Source of the DNA: Saccharomyces paradoxus
Lineage: Eukaryota; Ascomycota; Saccharomycetes; Saccharomycetales; Saccharomycetaceae
DNA: 64,000 nt
Direction: 5' to 3'
NCBI RefSeq assembly: GCF_002079055.1
Contig: NC_047495.1
Span: 372,001-436,000, forward strand
Below, piece after piece: positions 7,448 through 18,110 of the stretch (position 1 is its first letter; each line of letters begins with the position of its first letter). The translations under genes were made by a program, and so were the position numbers. The notes beneath the pieces were generated by a model that was not told where the DNA came from, made no database searches, and was given only the letters and a program-made list of their open reading frames with translations.

Positions 7448-10400
7448 AGAAAGAAAACATGTTAACGCCTGTAAATAAGTTATTGAATAGCTTCGGTATT
7501 TTGGAGCATTAGTAAAAATGCTCATGTAATGAGTGGAGTGCTTCGTTCTTGAATTCTCTCCGTGTAGGTCCGTTGCTATGGCTGTGTGGTCAAGATTTAT
7601 TCTATGGGACATTGGTGGCGGAAAATAGAAACTCTTTTGGATTGCGCCTTTGATGTGCTGGTTGATATATGCGTGAGGTGTTAATTTCCGATGTGTTGGA
7701 TCGGCTCGTCAATTTTGGAATTTGAGCTAAATTGGTGGGCATTAACATTTAACATCTATCGGTACTGCTTGTATGCCTGTGCATTTCTGCATTTGTTTTA
7801 AAAATGTTTATACTTTTTTTCAATAGTATTATAGGATAGTAGTAGGTATAGTATAGATTAGATATTATATTAGTTTTAATCTAGAAGAGCAACAGCTCGT
7901 TAATAGAATGCAAGAAAGACTATATATAAGAAAAACCAGACACAAACTATTTAACTCAAATTGCAAGTACGTACCGATTGTTAACAAAAAATTATAATTG
8001 ATATCATCTCGTTTGAATGCCATAACAAATTTCAAAAATTTGCGTAGGAAGTTCTAGTGAGATAAACGATGGTAATAATGAGGCCCTTGCGGAATTGTTT
8101 TTTAGTCAGCTTTCTCCTTTCTGAGTTGAGCACGAATTTTTGAGGATCTACCTTAAGTTAAAAATTATTCTAGGAAGAGAGTTAGAAAAAAAGCTTTAGT
8201 GCTGGCAGATATCCATCAAACTGGTTTCGTTTCCTGCGGCTTGTACACTACCATGGCGATAGATTGAAAGGAAGTGTAGTAAAACAGTCTGAAACGGGCA
8301 GATCGGTTGTGAATATCGGCGAATGATCTGTGAAGCGCAACGATATTCCTCGGAACTGATGACTATATACAGCAGACAGCTTCTTTACTAAAGTAGACAT
8401 AAAAAAGAATCATTTGGCGCTTATTTGTGAACGTAGGCCCCTTGTAGTTTGTGTATCTAACCTTTATTAATTAGATTCAAGTCGGAACAACCTCGTTAAC
8501 AGACCGTAGTGTGCATACTATCGGGGCTAATTTTTTGCACGATCAAACTGCAAAGGGGATATAGTAGAAATAAGAAAGGAGCACAGGTTTGAAGATAAAA
8601 CCGCAAATTCTTACACTTTCCATTTGCGAGTTTCTTGAAGCGCTATCTGAATAAGAAGCAGACACAATTGCATTGCTTTATGCCAAGTCCATAATATACT
8701 TTTGCATTTAGTCTGTGAAACCGCATAAGTAGAAAATCTCCTTGAGTTTTACGCAGAAAAGAAAAGAAAAATGCAGCGAGGACGCAACAGGATCAAGCTT
8801 CTCGAGAGAAAATTTTTTTGACAAGAGCGTCAGAGATCTCAGATGACAGATCAACGGTATCACGAGATCCTGGTAGGCGTTTTTCTATGCTCCTCCTTCT
8901 CTTTACGTTCAGGGCAGACGTAGTTTAGAAAGGCGCGCGCATTTCTTTTTTATTGTCGCTTCTTTTGTTGTAAGCTGGCTTCTGACGTCGTGTTCTGCGG
9001 ATATTATCCTCCGCTTGAAGGTCTCACGAAAGATCTGGGATGAGATCTATCAATAGTACTATACTACGCACACTTCTGATCCAGCACTACCACGGAATGT
9101 TCAGTCCAGGATTTCCACGCGCATACCAAGAATTTTTTAGCTCAATAGGCACGAGACCCTCTTTACAGAGAATGTGACAAGGTACTGCAAAGGGGTATTA
9201 GCTTCTTTGACACCGTCTTCGTTCACACAATGCAGATCAAACTTTAAAAAAGATTGCTAGTTCGAAAAATTTGTAAGTCTTGGTACCGCAGTATATGCAA
9301 AGTCATCTAGTTCGATGACAATGTTTTGAAGTGAAACGAGAATTTGCAGGCTCAGCATGTCTAGATAAGTTTTAGAATAGCCCTTTGCACGGAGTTTTGC
9401 CTGAGAAAAGACGGCGGTTGTCTTCTGTACATCGCGAAAAACAATAGATCTTTGTTCTCCCGTTTGAAATTGAGGGGTTTAAAAGTCATCCTCTGATTAT
9501 TAGAAGTCATAATCACGTTCAACAGTGAAAGGCATCAAGAAAAGAAAAAAGGTGAAAAAGTTTCTCGCTTTTGAACTATCTCTTGCTTACGTTACACTGA
9601 AAATTTAACGGCGGCCTCGAGAAGCCCATTGAACTTAACCCTATGTTTCTTATAAATAATGCTTATCAATTGGACTTTTTTTCCATTTTGGGCTATGTAT
9701 CCTTATTTTGTGTTGCAAACTGAGAATAAGCTCTCGCTCATAACCCGCTCTTATCTCTGCTTCAACTTCCTCGCTATTCTACGCCTGTAAACAACTTTGG
9801 CGGTAAGGCCATCAGATGGGCCAGCACTGTTGGTATCGGCAACAGGAAATCGGTGCTTCCGTAGTCTCACTTGATTTGCGCCGCTGGGAAAGCGGAAATT
9901 CTTTTTTCATTACATTGCGTGGAATATGGCACTTCCGTAGGCTTTTTCAATTATTGGTGTGTCTTTTGAGTTACCAATATATGAGAGTGATGAATTTCAA
10001 TTAATAATATTCTATCTCGCTTCCTATCATTCCATTACACGGAAATACACCATTATACGCGATAGCATCACCCCTTGAAGTTCTGACAAGGGCACAAAAT
10101 TCACTGTTAGATGATTATTGCAATATAGGTAAAGCTGGACGGGCGATACGGTATAAAGATCCTCTTTCGGATATCAGGGACTTTTTTTTTCCTTCGATTT
10201 TCTTTTTTTATAAATGTCCCTATAAATTATTAGGATCTAACCTTATTTTATACTAGGACATATACTTATTGCCATCGCAAGGTCAAAGAAATAAAGGATT
10301 ATAAAACGGCAATTAGCGGCGGTAGCATGAAGATCAACGCCAATGTAGCGTTGGAAGGACAGTGACACAGTGAAGGTGACCAATTACTGTTTTCCTCCGA

Positions 10401-11709
10401 TTGCTTCGTATCATTTGCTTAACAAAGGGAGGGAGAAAGTTTCGAATTCCCTTTTAGGATGTTTTTGACGTGAAATTCAACCCCCCCATATTGTAAAGAT
10501 CAACTGCTAGGAACTCTGTGATGTTATGAGGAGGGGGGCGGGCTTCTTTCTTCCCCTATATCTTTTAATTTATCTAGATATGCTTACATAAGCAAAATAA
10601 TACCGGGGTAACGTACGACGTACGCGGCTTTTTGTCCACAACGTCCGAAAATCACTAGAATTTCGGGCCGAAGAGAATATTGCCTTTAGAACGAAAAAGG
10701 GCCTTCCTTTTTCGTACGGAAGCTCTCTGGTCAATCAGAACAGGCAACATTGTAATTTTTCGCTGCCTGATTTTCTGAGCGAGCACAATCGGCCCTGAAA
10801 TAAGAACCAATCGTGGAAATCTACATCATCTTTAAGCATTCCTGACGAGGCCACACGTCAGATTTCACTTTTTTAACTTTTTTTAAGGTTGGCCCGCCCA
10901 AACTGCCAGAGTCTCGGTGCTCTGATTAGGAAATAAGGAGAGAGACGTCATCTAAAAAGTTTAATTAAAGATGTGGTTCTATCTCGCGAATCTTAAATGA
11001 AAGACAGCGTGGGTTGATGACACTAGCGGACTTGTCATTAACTTTATTTAGACTAACCCATAGTTTCTAGGCACTTTAAAGTTAACGTGGGTGCACGTGA
11101 ATAATGAAAGCACCACTTTAATAAGCTCCCATAGAAGAAAAGAATATTCTCTGGACAAACAGCAAGTGTGCCTTTAAGATCCTTTCACTCACCAGCAAGG
11201 CCTGATCGAAAATTATTAATCAAAATTTGCTAATTGTGCCAATCCAATATCAGATTATTAATCTTTTTGGAAAAATGTAAGGTTGTTACTTTTTTTTCAA
11301 TCTTGAGAAAAACAATTTTACTCAAGCCGCCTGTGGGATGATGCTTATCATTTACCAAGGCTTCAAACAAACGAACGATGCAGGCGCTTGGCAAAAAGAA
11401 AAAAAAAAATTTAGCGAGAGGGAAAAGTGGCGCGGTGACGATATTGCCGGAACTTGTTCTTGAATAAGCTATGGAATAGTGAAATTAGAGAAGGAAGGGA
11501 AAGGGTGAATAAATAAAGTAAAAAAAGGTAAAAGAAATTTTTGAAGAACTAGAAAATATGTAAATGAATATGTATTCTACGGATTAGTTTTTTACCTTGC
11601 AAAATTATGGCAAGGAAAACAGAAGGGTGGAAACTAAAGGGGGTATCGAAATAATATTTTAATTTAAGAATGGAATATCTTAAAAAACGAACTTGATGGA
11701 ATTGTATCA
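7448..11709. other. 4.3 kb intergenic region between YAP5 and the FLO11 3' end
   Basis: No open frame longer than about 65 codons occurs and none resembles a known family. The DNA is ordinary AT-rich yeast sequence with scattered homopolymer runs and no recognisable LTR, tRNA or repeat. A comparable gap exists at this place in S. cerevisiae. It is unusually long for this compact genome. It may host regulatory or noncoding transcription connected to FLO11, but nothing in the sequence proves that. Confidence 0.6.
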
Positions 11710-14700
11710 TTAAATTACAATTGGAAGAGCAACTAGTAGCCACATAAAGTTGCCAAGAACCTTGATGTTTGCAGCACCTTGGTAAGTACTTGAAATAGCA
11801 GGAGCAGAGTACGTAGCAACTGCAGGACCAGAGGCAGATTGAACTGGACCAGTTAGAGATGGTGATGTGACAACTGGAGCCATGCTGGAACCAGAAGCTG
11901 TCGTAGCTAGTTGGGGTGTTGAACTTGTCTTGATTGAAATAGGGTTAGTTGCTGTGGCGACAGTTTCATAATTCTTGGCACCATTTGAACCTGTAGCAGG
12001 AGCTGTTCCTGGAATCAAGGTGGTGATGTAGGTGGTTGGAATGGATTTGGTTGCGTAACCAGTTGTTAATTGACCAGCGGAGTTAGTACCTGTGAAAGAT
12101 TCAGTAGTAACAGCGGTCGTTGGGATAGCGGTCGTGACAGGAGTGGTAACTGGAGATGCGGTGTTTTCGCTTGCACTCCCAGAACTTATAATAGTCTTAG
12201 CAGAGCATACAGATGTAGTTTCACCGGCAGCGTTTGTACCAGCAGAACATTCGGTTGTGGTTATTGTGGTTGGTGCAGCATTAGTGGCAGGAGTCACTGG
12301 CGCACTTGGAGCCAAAGTGGTAATGTAGGTGGTTGGGATGGACTTCGTCGTGTAACCAGTTGTTGTTTTGCCAGCCGAGTTGGTACCTGTAGAGGATTCA
12401 GTAGTGACAACGGTGGTTGTGACAGCTGTAGTAACAGGGGTGGTAGCTGCAGAAGTAGTGTATTCACCAGTACCAGTCGAACAAGGAACAGTAGTTGTAA
12501 CAGTCTTAGGAGAACATCCAGAGGTAGTTTCACCAGCAGAGTTTGTTCCTGTAGAACAAACTGTTGTAGTGATAGTGGTTGGGGTGAAATTGGTGACCGT
12601 AGTGACCGAAGGAGTTGGAGTAATTGTGGTTAAGTAAGTGGTTGGAATGTTCTTGGTGACGAATCCAGTTGTAATTTCGCCACCTGGCTTTGTACTAGTT
12701 GAATACTCAGTAGTAGCGATAGTGGTTGAGATGACTGTAGTTACGGGGGTGGTAGTTGGAGTGTTTGTTGCTGATTCCGGAACGGTTTCGCTTGGACCAG
12801 TTGAACAAGGAACAGTGGTTGTAACAGTCTTAGGAGAGCATCCAGAGGTAGTTTCACCAGCAGAGTTTGTTCCTGTAGAACAAACTGTAGTAGTGATGGT
12901 GGTAGTTGATTGGGACATAACAGAAGTCGTGGTTGTAGTTGGAATAGTAGTACTGGTTGTGGTAGGGGCGACAGTCGTTTCACTTCTGCTGCCAGGGTAT
13001 TTAGATGAAGATGTTGATGAAAGAGTGACGGTAGTGCCAGTGGAAGAGCTTTCAGTACCAGAGGTGGATGGAGTTGAAGATGGAATAGAGGAGGTGATGT
13101 TGCTAGAGGTGGATGGAGTTGGTACTGGTGCTAAAGAGCTTTCAGTGGTAGAGCTTGATGGGGTTGGAATTGGAGCAGAAGAGCTTTCAATGATAGAGGT
13201 GGATGAAGTTGGTACTGGTGCTAAAGAGCTTTCAGTAATAGAGCTACTTACTGGAGCAGAAGAGGTGATGTTGCTAGAGCTGGATGGGGTTGGAATTGGA
13301 GCGGAAGAGCTTTCAGTAGAAGAGCTGGATGGAGTTGGCACTGGAGCAGAAGAGCTTTCAGTAGTAGAGCTGGTTACTGGAGCGGAAGAGCTTTCAGTGG
13401 TAGAGCTAGTTACTGGAGCAGAAGAGCTTTCAGTGGTCGAGCTGGTTACTGGAGCGGAAGAGCTTTCAGTAGAAGAGCTGGATGGAGTTGGAATTGGAGC
13501 AGAAGAGCTTTCAATGGTAGAGGTGGATGGAGTTGGTACTGGTGCTAAAGAGCTTTCAGTAGAAGAGCTTGATGGAGTTGGAATTGGAGCAGAAGAGCTT
13601 TCAGTGGTAGAGCTGGTTACTGGAGCGGAAGAGCTTTCAGTGGTAGAGCTAGTTACTGGAGTAGAAGAGCTGGTTACTGGAGCGGAAGAGCTTTCAGTAG
13701 AAGAGCTGGATGGAGTTGGAATTGGAGCAGAAGAGCTTTCAATGGTAGAGGTGGATGGAGTTGGTACTGGTGCTAAAGAGCTTTCAGTAGAAGAGCTTGA
13801 TGGAGTTGGAATTGGAGCAGAAGAGCTTTCAGTAGTAGAGCTGGTTACTGGAGCGGAAGAGCTTTCAGTAAAAGAGCTGGATGGGGTTGGAATTGGAGCA
13901 GAAGAGCTTTCAGTGGTAGAGCTTGATGGGGTTGGAATTGGAGCGGAAGAGCTTTCAGTAGAAGAGCTGGTTACTGGAGCGGAAGAGCTTTCAGTGGTAG
14001 AGCTGGATGGAGTTGGAATTGGAGCAGAAGAGCTTTCAGTGGTAGAGCTAGTTACTGGAGCAGAAGAGCTTTCAGTAGTAGAGCTGGTTACTGGAGCGGA
14101 AGAGCTTTCAGTGGTAGAGCTTGATGGGGTTGGAACTGGAGCAGAAGAGCTTTCAGTAGTAGAGCTAGTTACTGGAGTAGAAGAGCTTTCAGTGGTAGAG
14201 CTTGATGGGGTTGGAACTGGAGCAGAAGAGCTTTCAGTAGTAGAGCTAGTTACTGGAGTAGAAGAGCTTTCGGTAGAAGAGCTGGATGGGGTTGGAATTG
14301 GAGCAGAAGAGCTTTCAGTAGAAGAGCTGGTTACTGGAGCGGAAGAGCTTTCAGTGGTAGAGCTAGTTACTGGAGCAGAAGAGCTTTCAGTAGTAGAGCT
14401 GGTTACTGGAGCGGAAGAGCTTTCAGTGGTAGAGCTTGATGGGGTTGGAACTGGAGCAGAAGAGCTTTCAGTAGTAGAGCTAGTTACTGGAGTAGAAGAG
14501 CTTTCGGTAGAAGAGCTGGATGGGGTTGGAATTGGAGCAGAAGAGCTTTCAGTGGTAGAGCTTGATGGGGTTGGAATTGGAGCGGAAGAGCTTTCAGTAG
14601 AAGAGCTGGTTACTGGAGCGGAAGAGCTTTCAGTGGTAGAGCTGGATGGAGTTGGAATTGGAGCAGAAGAGCTTTCAGTGGTAGAGCTAGTTACTGGAGC

Positions 14701-17154
14701 GGAAGAGCTTTCAGTAGTAGAGCTGGATGGGGTTGGAACTGGAGCAGAAGAGCTTTCAGTAGTAGAGCTGGTTACTGGAGCGGAAGAGCTTTCAGTAGAA
14801 GAGCTGGATGGAGTTGGCACTGGAGTGGAAGAGCTGGATGAACTTGATGATTTGCCACAGTTATTACTGCAGTCCTTGTCCCAATAGAAGCCTGGGAAAT
14901 CTGTTTGAGAGTGACCTTGGTTGTCATAGTTGTTACAACCAGTAGACAAATCAAAAGATGTAGTTCCCCATTTCCAGGTGCTGGCATATTGAGCTGCAGT
15001 ACCTTGCAAATATTCGAATTGAATTTGGAAGTTAGGCATCCACAATTGACAGCTGTTAACATCTTGTGTGGCATAAACCTCAAAAGTAGCTGTGAAATCA
15101 GTTGGGTTGTCAATTAGATAGGTGTTTTCATTGGTACCGTATAGTTGGACGGTACCTTCTGGACCTGTGACACCAATGATTTTCAAAGACCATAGATATT
15201 TTAGATCAATGTTCTCTTTACCTTTGACATGAATAGTGATTTGGTATGTGTTGTCTTGAACCCAAGAAACAGAAGTCACATCCAAAGTATACTCCATGAT
15301 ATTTTGTTGGTCCATGTGCCAGTTGAAATCTAGGTTGGGACAACCGTTCACAACAGTGTCACAGGTTGGTCCAGAAGGTACTGGAGTAGGCGTAGTCGTG
15401 GTTGTAGTACTTGAAGAACTTTCGGTAGTAGAGCTGGATACTAGAGTAGAAGAACTTTCAGAAGTGGAGGTAGTTACTGGAGCAGAAGAGCTTTCAGTAG
15501 AAGAGCTTGATGGAGTTGGAACTGGAGCAGAAGAGCTTTCAGTAGTAGAGCTAGTTACTGGAGTAGAAGAGCTTTCGGTAGAAGAGCTGGATGGGGTTGG
15601 AATTGGAGCGGAAGAGCTTTCAGTAGAAGAGCTGGATGGAGTTGGCACTGGAGCAGAAGAGCTTTCAGTAGTAGAGCTGGTTACTGGAGCGGAAGAGCTT
15701 TCAGTAGTAGAGCTGGTTACTGGAGCGGAAGAGCTTTCAGTGGTAGAGCTAGTTACTGGAGCAGAAGAGCTTTCAGTAGAAGAGCTGGATGGAGTTGGCA
15801 CTGGAGTGGAAGAGCTGGATGAACTTGATGATTTGCCACAGTTATTACTGCAGTCCTTGTCCCAATAGAAGCCTGGGAAATCTGTTTGAGAGTGACCTTG
15901 GTTGTCATAGTTGTTACAACCAGTAGACAAATCAAAAGATGTAGTTCCCCATTTCCAGGTGCTGGCATATTGAGCTGCAGTACCTTGCAAATATTCGAAT
16001 TGAATTTGGAAGTTAGGCATCCACAATTGACAGCTGTTAACATCTTGTGTGGCATAAACCTCAAAAGTAGCTGTGAAATCAGTTGGGTTGTCAATTAGAT
16101 AGGTGTTTTCATTGGTACCGTATAGTTGGACGGTACCTTCTGGACCTGTGACACCAATGATTTTCAAAGACCATAGATATTTTAGATCAATGTTCTCTTT
16201 ACCTTTGACATGAATAGTGATTTGGTATGTGTTGTCTTGAACCCAAGAAACAGAAGTCACATCCAAAGTATACTCCATGATATTTTGTTGGTCCATGTGC
16301 CAGTTGAAATCTAGGTTGGGACAACCGTTCACAACAGTGTCACAGGTTGGTCCAGAAGGTACTGGAGTAGGCGTAGTCGTGGTTGTAGTACTTGAAGAAC
16401 TTTCGGTAGTAGAGCTGGATACTAGAGTAGAAGAACTTTCAGAAGTGGAGGTAGTTACTGGAGCAGAAGAGCTTTCAGTAGAAGAGCTGGATGGAGTTGG
16501 CACTGGAGTGGAAGAGCTGGATGAACTTGATGATTTGCCACAGTTATTACTGCAGTCCTTGTCCCAATAGAAGCCTGGGAAATCTGTTTGAGAGTGACCT
16601 TGGTTGTCATAGTTGTTACAACCAGTAGACAAATCAAAAGATGTAGTTCCCCATTTCCAGGTGCTGGCATATTGAGCTGCAGTACCTTGCAAATATTCGA
16701 ATTGAATTTGGAAGTTAGGCATCCACACTTGACAGCTGTTAACATCTTGTGTGGCATAAACCTCAAAAGTAGCTGTGAAATCAGTTGGGTTGTCAATTAG
16801 ATAGGTGTTTTCATTGGTACCGTATAGTTGGACGGTACCTTTTGGACCAGTGACACCAATGACTTTCAAAGACCATAGATATTTTAGATCAATGTTCTCT
16901 TTACCTTTGACATGAATAGTGATTTGGTATGTGTTGTCTTGAACCCAAGAAACAGAAGTCACATCCAAAGTATACTCCATGATATTTTGTTGGTCCATGT
17001 GCCAATTGAAGTCTAAGTTGGGACAGCCATTAACGATAGAATTGCAACTAGTTCCCTCGGAGGATCCCCTTGGGGCTAGTGCAGTTGGATAACCCAGAGC
17101 TGAGCTGAACAGAAGCGAAAGGACCAAATAAGCGAGTAGAAATGGTCTTTGCAT
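11710..17154 (-). CDS. FLO11: Flo11/Muc1 cell-surface adhesin with three Flo11 (A) domains
   Basis: A GPI-anchored cell-wall adhesin needed for biofilm, mat and pseudohyphal growth; 1,814 residues against 1,367 in S288C. Signal peptide at residues 1-21 (LLAYLVLSLLFSSALG). Three near-identical Flo11 domains (fibronectin type III-like) lie at residues 37-205, 271-439 and 598-766, each ending CSNNCGKSS. Residues 767 to about 1,420 are Ser/Thr-rich repeats built from units such as SSAPVTSSTTES and PVPTPSSSSTES. Three copies of a TTVCSTGTNSAGETTS-type block follow, then a hydrophobic GPI-signal tail (FMWLLVALPIVI). Reference Flo11 has one A domain. Linkers 206-270 and 440-597 are Ser/Thr-rich. The CTKEKPTPP-type segment of reference Flo11 is absent. 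The frame is intact throughout, arguing that the triplication is functional or recent. Confidence 0.96.
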   Translation of the reverse strand: MQRPFLLAYLVLSLLFSSALGYPTALAPRGSSEGTSCNSIVNGCPNLDFNWHMDQQNIMEYTLDVTSVSWVQDNTYQITIHVKGKENIDLKYLWSLKVIGVTGPKGTVQLYGTNENTYLIDNPTDFTATFEVYATQDVNSCQVWMPNFQIQFEYLQGTAAQYASTWKWGTTSFDLSTGCNNYDNQGHSQTDFPGFYWDKDCSNNCGKSSSSSSSSTPVPTPSSSSTESSSAPVTTSTSESSSTLVSSSTTESSSSTTTTTTPTPVPSGPTCDTVVNGCPNLDFNWHMDQQNIMEYTLDVTSVSWVQDNTYQITIHVKGKENIDLKYLWSLKIIGVTGPEGTVQLYGTNENTYLIDNPTDFTATFEVYATQDVNSCQLWMPNFQIQFEYLQGTAAQYASTWKWGTTSFDLSTGCNNYDNQGHSQTDFPGFYWDKDCSNNCGKSSSSSSSSTPVPTPSSSSTESSSAPVTSSTTESSSAPVTSSTTESSSAPVTSSTTESSSAPVPTPSSSSTESSSAPIPTPSSSSTESSSTPVTSSTTESSSAPVPTPSSSSTESSSAPVTTSTSESSSTLVSSSTTESSSSTTTTTTPTPVPSGPTCDTVVNGCPNLDFNWHMDQQNIMEYTLDVTSVSWVQDNTYQITIHVKGKENIDLKYLWSLKIIGVTGPEGTVQLYGTNENTYLIDNPTDFTATFEVYATQDVNSCQLWMPNFQIQFEYLQGTAAQYASTWKWGTTSFDLSTGCNNYDNQGHSQTDFPGFYWDKDCSNNCGKSSSSSSSSTPVPTPSSSSTESSSAPVTSSTTESSSAPVPTPSSSTTESSSAPVTSSTTESSSAPIPTPSSSTTESSSAPVTSSSTESSSAPIPTPSSSTTESSSAPIPTPSSSSTESSSTPVTSSTTESSSAPVPTPSSSTTESSSAPVTSSTTESSSAPVTSSTTESSSAPVTSSSTESSSAPIPTPSSSSTESSSTPVTSSTTESSSAPVPTPSSSTTESSSTPVTSSTTESSSAPVPTPSSSTTESSSAPVTSSTTESSSAPVTSSTTESSSAPIPTPSSSTTESSSAPVTSSSTESSSAPIPTPSSSTTESSSAPIPTPSSSFTESSSAPVTSSTTESSSAPIPTPSSSSTESSLAPVPTPSTSTIESSSAPIPTPSSSSTESSSAPVTSSSTPVTSSTTESSSAPVTSSTTESSSAPIPTPSSSSTESSLAPVPTPSTSTIESSSAPIPTPSSSSTESSSAPVTSSTTESSSAPVTSSTTESSSAPVTSSTTESSSAPVPTPSSSSTESSSAPIPTPSSSSNITSSAPVSSSITESSLAPVPTSSTSIIESSSAPIPTPSSSTTESSLAPVPTPSTSSNITSSIPSSTPSTSGTESSSTGTTVTLSSTSSSKYPGSRSETTVAPTTTSTTIPTTTTTSVMSQSTTTITTTVCSTGTNSAGETTSGCSPKTVTTTVPCSTGPSETVPESATNTPTTTPVTTVISTTIATTEYSTSTKPGGEITTGFVTKNIPTTYLTTITPTPSVTTVTNFTPTTITTTVCSTGTNSAGETTSGCSPKTVTTTVPCSTGTGEYTTSAATTPVTTAVTTTVVTTESSTGTNSAGKTTTGYTTKSIPTTYITTLAPSAPVTPATNAAPTTITTTECSAGTNAAGETTSVCSAKTIISSGSASENTASPVTTPVTTAIPTTAVTTESFTGTNSAGQLTTGYATKSIPTTYITTLIPGTAPATGSNGAKNYETVATATNPISIKTSSTPQLATTASGSSMAPVVTSPSLTGPVQSASGPAVATYSAPAISSTYQGAANIKVLGNFMWLLVALPIVI
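13010..14850 (-). repeat. Ser/Thr minisatellite array in FLO11
   Basis: Dozens of short imperfect units encode SSAPVTSSTTES and SSAPVPTPSSSSTES (36 and 45 bp), all in the same frame. Such intragenic arrays expand and contract by recombination and set the length of the adhesin stalk. The same units also form the linkers between the A domains (about 15390-15830 and 16370-16530). Confidence 0.9.
14853..15363 (-). repeat. FLO11 A-domain copy 3
   Basis: It encodes residues 598-766 and begins with CDTVVNGCPNLDF. On reading the two blocks side by side, I find no difference from copy 2 over the domain or the adjoining linker up to the TTTTTTPTPVPSG segment. The offset to copy 2 is 981 bp. Confidence 0.93.
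15834..16344 (-). repeat. FLO11 A-domain copy 2
   Basis: It encodes residues 271-439. It differs from copy 1 by about six residues, all conservative except K to E in the GPKG/GPEG loop. The offset to copy 1 is 702 bp. Confidence 0.93.
16540..17046 (-). repeat. FLO11 A-domain copy 1 (ancestral position)
   Basis: It encodes residues 37-205, directly after the signal peptide and the PRGSSEGTS segment, as in the reference single-domain protein. It keeps the reference-like CNSIVNG start and GPKG loop, so this is the likely parent copy. Confidence 0.93.
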
Positions 17155-17249
17155 GGTGTGCGTATATGGATTTTTGAGGCTTACAAAAGTATATTTTTAA
17201 TTAGAACCACAACATGACAAGAGATTATAACTGATGAATGGGATGCTTT

Positions 17250-17255
17250 TTTATA
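17250..17255 (-). promoter_or_regulatory. TATA element of FLO11
   Basis: TATAAA on the minus strand, inside a longer GATATAAAAAAGC stretch, about 95 bp upstream of the FLO11 ATG. Position and sequence suit a TATA-box, consistent with the strongly regulated expression known for FLO11. Confidence 0.6.
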
Positions 17256-18087
17256 TCTTTATTTTAGGAAGCAAAAGATCCCTTTTTACCAATGGGGAAC
17301 CTTTCGACACCTTGTACTGGTAAGTCTATGAGTTATCCGTTCTTGGACTAGAAGAGAACGCAGGAAAGTAAATGTTTGAATATATTTGTTAAGGTAAATA
17401 AAACCGCCCTAATATTTTTATTATTTTGAACACAAACATTCCTCAGATAAGACAAATCTAACAGTTAATTCACAGTAGGAAGAGTTTAATTTCTCCGTAA
17501 AACGAAGAGTATTGCAGTGATGCTTCCAATCCCAATTGGTGTTCTATGACATTTTTTGTAATGGTTACGTGATCAGAAGAGCATGGACCAGAAAAAAGAT
17601 GACCCACATTTCTCTAGAAACTATCGTACCCTGCTAATAGCTTTAATTGCTCAGTGGTCGAGAAAACGCATCAGAATGATATTCTATTCTTGAACAGGCA
17701 CTTTTAGGGTTCTGCAATGTCCCTAAAGCAAAAATTAGTAAACAAACAAACACTCTCAAATCCATCGAATTGAAAATCCATTCGAAGCTCTGCGCTTCCC
17801 AATTGTTAATCACACCACCGATGGGCAATAGAAGTTTAGCCCGAGAAGATACCGCAGAATGAGCTGTGCCGGTATTTTTGAACGTAATTGCAAAAACTCA
17901 AGGTAAGCGATGTCCCAGTACGACCGTTAAAATACAACATGAATGACTGATCTGTTTAAGAGTAGCAGAAGAAAGAAAAAAGCTTGTACAATGCCTGGCA
18001 GAAAAAGTTAATTTTTCTCTTCAGAAAGAATGTCACTCTTTTACCGTAAAGTTAATTTCTGCCAACAATCACCTTCTAAACGCTCGG

Positions 18088-18110
18088 ACTGATTGCCTTG
18101 AGCAATCAGT
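18088..18110. repeat. Short perfect hairpin in FLO11 upstream region
   Basis: The arms ACTGATTGC (18088-18096) and GCAATCAGT (18102-18110) flank a 5-nt loop. It lies about 0.9 kb upstream of FLO11. It could be a dimeric protein site or an RNA hairpin in a promoter transcript. Confidence 0.6.

Noticed and set aside
7415-7612. A 65-codon minus-strand frame overlapping the YAP5 3' end
   Set aside because: Short, partly antisense to YAP5 and without recognisable features. It is compatible with chance.
9816-10004. A 62-codon frame inside the YAP5-FLO11 gap
   Set aside because: Composition and length are as expected by chance, and no family resemblance is seen.
12638-14887. A 749-codon open frame antisense to the FLO11 repeats, rich in EELSVVELVTGA units
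   Set aside because: It is the reverse reading of the Ser/Thr minisatellite, whose codons give no stops on the opposite strand. It has no independent homology and simply follows the repeat period.
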